The notes below the pieces were generated by a model. That model did not search any database. It was not told the DNA's origin and saw only the letters and a program-made list of their open reading frames with translations. Below, in pieces: positions 6,237-8,529 of a stretch of DNA of 8,529 nucleotides; position 1 is the first letter of the stretch, and every line of letters starts with the position of its first letter. The DNA lies in contig DATKVG010000009.1 of NCBI GenBank assembly GCA_035530195.1, positions 1 to 8,529 on the forward strand. Direction: 5' to 3'. Source of the stretch: JAPLKX01 sp035530195. Its GTDB lineage: Bacteria; Hydrogenedentota; Hydrogenedentia; Hydrogenedentales; SLHB01. A program made the position numbers and the translations under genes.

Positions 6237-6323
6237 ACGAAGTCATAAGTCCCTCGGATCCTCGGCCTTGTTGCGTTATTTGTTTCCGCCCTCGATTGAA
6301 CAACCGTCTAAAACGACGGCAAA

Positions 6324-6378
6324 TTGACACCCCGGTACCATGCAAATGTTTGCATATCGCCCCCGACAAGTGCATAAT
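6324..6378 (+). promoter_or_regulatory. Promoter region of the LacI-family gene
   Basis: CATAAT (6373-6378) is a 5/6 match to the -10, and TTGCAT (6350-6355) lies 17 nt upstream as a modest -35 that overlaps the palindromic operator. A perfect TTGACA also occurs at 6324-6329 but has no good -10 at normal spacing; GCATAT at 6352 is 22 nt away. The first pairing is preferred. Confidence 0.45.
6340..6355. promoter_or_regulatory. Palindromic operator of LacI/GalR type
   Basis: ATGCAAA-TG-TTTGCAT is a perfect 7-bp inverted repeat around a 2-bp centre. LacI-family operators typically follow TGnAAnCGnTTnCA; this matches every fixed position except the central CG, which is TG. It overlaps the predicted -35 and lies 50 bases before the regulator's start, so repressor binding would block the regulator's own transcription. 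Confidence 0.65.
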
Positions 6379-6393
6379 TACTCAGGATATAGC

Positions 6394-6398
6394 AGGAG
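6394..6398 (+). promoter_or_regulatory. Ribosome binding site fixing the GTG start of the LacI-family gene
   Basis: AGGAG lies 6 nt before GTG at 6405. No competing ATG fits the reading frame at a suitable distance. Confidence 0.75.
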
Positions 6399-6404
6399 CG
6401 TCCC

Positions 6405-7439
6405 GTGAAAGAAAAAAACGCCAAAGCACGCCGCGCCATCACCAGCGAAATAGCCCGGCTCAGCGGCGTCAGCCGCTCCACCGTCTCCGCCGTCCTCAAC
6501 GGCAAGCGCACCGTCCGCGAGAGTACCCGCAGCAAGGTCATGGAATGCATCCGCACCCAGAATTACGACCTTGGCATGATTTCCCGCACCCTGATCGGCG
6601 AGATGTCCCGCACGGTCGCCGTCATGGCGTCTGACCTTGGCAGCCAGTTCCACGCCATGGTGTTCCGCGGCATCTCGGACGTCCTCGAAAAGCACGGCTA
6701 CCATATCCTGTTCCACAACGTCCATTCCGAAGATCAAGTCGACCCCGAGATGATCGCCACGCTACACGCCTACCGGCCCGCCGGCTACATCATACTTAAA
6801 GGGGCCGAAGGACTTGGCGGTGAACACGCCAAAAAAATAATCGCCGACGGCACGCCGCTCGTCACCCAGGGCGCGCTCGAAGGTACCGAAACCCACGCCA
6901 TCGAGTTCGATAACCGCCTCGGTATGCAGCTCGCCACCGACTACGCCATCGAAAAAGGCCACCGAAGGCTTGGCCATATCGCCGGGCCCGTCTTCTCGCT
7001 CGGTGCAAAGTTCCGCAAGCTCGGATTCATCGAGAGCCTCGTCAACCACGACATTCCTGTCTCCGACGCGATCATCATCGACGCCGGCGAAACCGCAGCC
7101 GCCGGATACCGCGCTGCACTCGAAATGCTCCGCAACCCCGCCGGCCGCCCGACCGCACTCCTCTGTTTCAACGACATATGCGCCATGGGCGTCTACCGGG
7201 CCGCGCACGAACTCGACCTCGGCATCCCCGACGACCTCAGCGTCGTCGGGTTCGACGGCATCGACTTCACCGCCCTCATGGCCCCACCGCTCACCACCGT
7301 CGACATCTTTCCCGTCAAGCTCGGCGAAGAGGCCGCCGAACTCCTCGTCAAAGTCATCAAAAACCAGACCGGCCGCAGTTGCCTCACCCAATGGATTGAA
7401 CCCCGCCTCGTCGAACGCAACTCCGTAAGACAGCTCTGA
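6405..7439 (+). CDS. LacI/GalR-family transcriptional repressor
   Basis: The product has 344 residues. The N-terminal helix-turn-helix ITSEIARLSGVSRSTVSAVL (12-31) is followed by the usual NGKRTVRESTRSKV and a hinge-like segment around 54-68. The C-terminal periplasmic-binding-protein-like effector domain begins at TVAVMASDLGSQFHAMVFRG. It contains the family hallmarks FDNRLGMQLATDYAIEKGHR-RLGHIAGP, LLCFNDICAMGVYRAAHELD, and IPDDLSVVGFDGIDF with a proline-rich TTVDI segment. The ligand, usually a sugar or nucleoside, cannot be predicted. A strong palindrome in its own promoter suggests autoregulation. Likely targets are the neighbouring exported genes or genes elsewhere, but no second full operator was found in this window. 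Confidence 0.93.
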   Translation: MKEKNAKARRAITSEIARLSGVSRSTVSAVLNGKRTVRESTRSKVMECIRTQNYDLGMISRTLIGEMSRTVAVMASDLGSQFHAMVFRGISDVLEKHGYHILFHNVHSEDQVDPEMIATLHAYRPAGYIILKGAEGLGGEHAKKIIADGTPLVTQGALEGTETHAIEFDNRLGMQLATDYAIEKGHRRLGHIAGPVFSLGAKFRKLGFIESLVNHDIPVSDAIIIDAGETAAAGYRAALEMLRNPAGRPTALLCFNDICAMGVYRAAHELDLGIPDDLSVVGFDGIDFTALMAPPLTTVDIFPVKLGEEAAELLVKVIKNQTGRSCLTQWIEPRLVERNSVRQL

Positions 7440-7456
7440 CACCCAGGGCGTCGCTA

Positions 7457-8353
7457 CTACTTCTGTTTATCACTCTGGACGCGCTTGAGCATCGAGACGC
7501 TCGAGCGTGAGGCGTAAAAGACATTTCCCTGCGCGTCAACGGTCAGCCCATTGACCATGCCCGCGAGCTTCAAATCCACAGATTCCCGCGATCCTCGAGG
7601 CACCATAAACACGCCCACCTGGGTACTTTCGCTGTTCCCTGCTGCAAAAATGTTGGCTTCCGCATCGATCGCCAGGTCTTGTAGAGCCGGCAGTTTCCCC
7701 ACCAGCACCTCGTAATCCTTGCTGCCTTTGGCATACCTGAGGATCTTGCCGGTATCGCCTGGTGAACTTTGCCCCATAGCGCCAATATAGATGTTCCCCT
7801 CGCTGTCCAAGACAATGCCCTCCGGCGCCATGACCGTCGTGAACACTTCCTCGTACGGCGCCGATCCGTTCCTGAACATAATCAAGCGGTGGTTGCCCCC
7901 GAACGACGTACACCCTCCCGCCGCCTCCAACACATAAATGCTTCCGTCTTTGGAAGCGCAGACGCTATTAGGGTACTCGAGCCCCCCGGCTATCAATTCA
8001 CGCGGACCCGATGGCAGCCGGATGCGCGACAGCGTCCCATCCTTGTATTTAGCCTCCTCTGTGCCTACTTCAACGAAATACAGCCATTCCCCGCGGATCG
8101 CAAGGCTCTTGGGGCTGTTCAATTTCTCCAGCAGCGCCACTTTCTTTTGCGTCGCCAGGTCCAACGTCCCCACCGTTTGCTCAAAATAGTCTGCGTAGTA
8201 AACGGTGCCGTCCGCCGCACAGGCGAGATCCATGACGGAGTTTGGCACAAGAACCCGATCCTCAAATGCCATACCGCTCGGCCCCGAAATCAAATTGATC
8301 AGACCTGCTCCCGCTACGGCTGTCATGTAAAACACGATCGCCATCAGCTTCAT
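7457..8353 (-). CDS. Exported six-bladed NHL/SMP-30-like beta-propeller protein
   Basis: The product has 298 residues. The N-terminus MKLMAIVFYMTAVAGAGLIN looks like a signal peptide or membrane anchor. Six repeats follow, each with the pattern hydrophobic-D/N-x-x-G-x-hydrophobic-Y/F: NSVMDLACAADGTVYYAD (38-55), SLAIRGEWLYFVE (83-95), SVCASKDGSIYVLE (130-143), GIVLDSEGNIYIG (179-191), DLAIDAEANIFAAG (226-239) and GLTVDAQGNVFYAS (269-282). This is the blade signature of NHL/SMP-30/gluconolactonase-type propellers, which act as lactonases or as binding scaffolds. No metal-ligand set could be assigned, so the activity is open. AGGAGG (complement of 8359-8364) lies 5 nt before the ATG. The gene converges on the LacI-family gene with only 17 bases between the stops. 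Its base composition looks less GC-rich than its neighbours, which may indicate separate acquisition. Confidence 0.85.
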   Translation of the reverse strand: MKLMAIVFYMTAVAGAGLINLISGPSGMAFEDRVLVPNSVMDLACAADGTVYYADYFEQTVGTLDLATQKKVALLEKLNSPKSLAIRGEWLYFVEVGTEEAKYKDGTLSRIRLPSGPRELIAGGLEYPNSVCASKDGSIYVLEAAGGCTSFGGNHRLIMFRNGSAPYEEVFTTVMAPEGIVLDSEGNIYIGAMGQSSPGDTGKILRYAKGSKDYEVLVGKLPALQDLAIDAEANIFAAGNSESTQVGVFMVPRGSRESVDLKLAGMVNGLTVDAQGNVFYASRSSVSMLKRVQSDKQK

Positions 8354-8385
8354 TGCGCCCTCCTCTCAGACTGGCCTGTTACTGA

Positions 8386-8520
8386 AAACCGGACATTTAT
8401 GTCAGACTTTCTACATCTCTCTCAAGGTAGTTGTCAAACATGCCGGTTTTAATCCGCTTACTCAATCGGCCCAATAAAGATTTGCACCCTATGTCAACGC
8501 AAATTAGAAATGTCCGGTTT
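8386..8520. repeat. 13-bp perfect inverted repeat, possible IS/MITE ends
   Basis: AAACCGGACATTT (8386-8398) and AAATGTCCGGTTT (8508-8520) are exact reverse complements and bracket 109 bp with no gene. CTG flanks both sides (8382-8384 and 8522-8524), which could be a 3-bp target duplication. A third degenerate copy, ATGCCGGTTT (8440-8449), lacks one base. The arrangement resembles the termini of an insertion sequence or a small non-autonomous element. No transposase is visible and the family cannot be assigned. Confidence 0.55.
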
Positions 8521-8529
8521 CCTGCAAAG

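Noticed and set aside
6304..6319. CCGTC/GACGG hairpin as a terminator after the creatininase gene
   Set aside because: The stem is short and no U-tract follows; it may be chance or part of the promoter region.
8481..8528. TTTGCA and TGCAAA half-sites as a second LacI operator
   Set aside because: The half-sites are about 36 bases apart, not 2, and do not form the compact palindrome seen at 6340-6355.

Overview
The window looks like chromosomal DNA from a GC-rich, Gram-negative-type heterotrophic bacterium. It has a housekeeping primase/sigma-factor pair, a Tat-exported protein with a lipobox, and a LacI-type regulator next to exported proteins. Style and content would fit a Planctomycetes/Lentisphaerae/Hydrogenedentes-like lineage, but no marker here fixes the phylum.

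Left edge (1-201): the last 27 codons of an IS630-family transposase run in from outside the window and stop at 84. A TTGACA promoter for the primase follows at about 162-191. Housekeeping block (202-4041): dnaG is followed by rpoD, the conserved macromolecular-synthesis pairing. dnaG has no ATG near its conserved N-terminus. Its family-normal start would be a CTG at 370, behind a leader of about 170 nt that contains a 17-bp tandem duplication and hairpins. rpoD, the primary sigma factor, is interrupted by an in-frame TAA at 2518-2520. The stop separates region 1.1 (82 residues) from an otherwise complete region 1.2-4.2. A Shine-Dalgarno-like AAAAGG overlaps the stop and lies 5 nt before an in-frame CTG, so a coupled split gene is conceivable. 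A nonsense mutation or base-call error is the simpler alternative. Hairpins follow both genes.

Accessory block (4042-6236): an exported protein of unknown function, perhaps a (beta/alpha)-barrel, overlaps by ATGA with a Tat-signal creatininase-family amidohydrolase. The two are almost certainly one transcription unit and both products probably act outside the cytoplasm.

Regulator (6237-7439): a LacI/GalR-family repressor sits behind a promoter that carries a perfect LacI-type palindrome, ATGCAAA-TG-TTTGCAT, which suggests autoregulation. Right edge: a convergent gene (7457-8353, minus strand) encodes an exported six-bladed NHL/SMP-30-like beta-propeller with a strong RBS. The last 176 bases hold a 13-bp perfect inverted repeat that resembles insertion-sequence or MITE ends.

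The most notable observations are the split rpoD and the non-AUG starts implied for two adjacent essential genes. Read-level verification decides whether they are biology or error.
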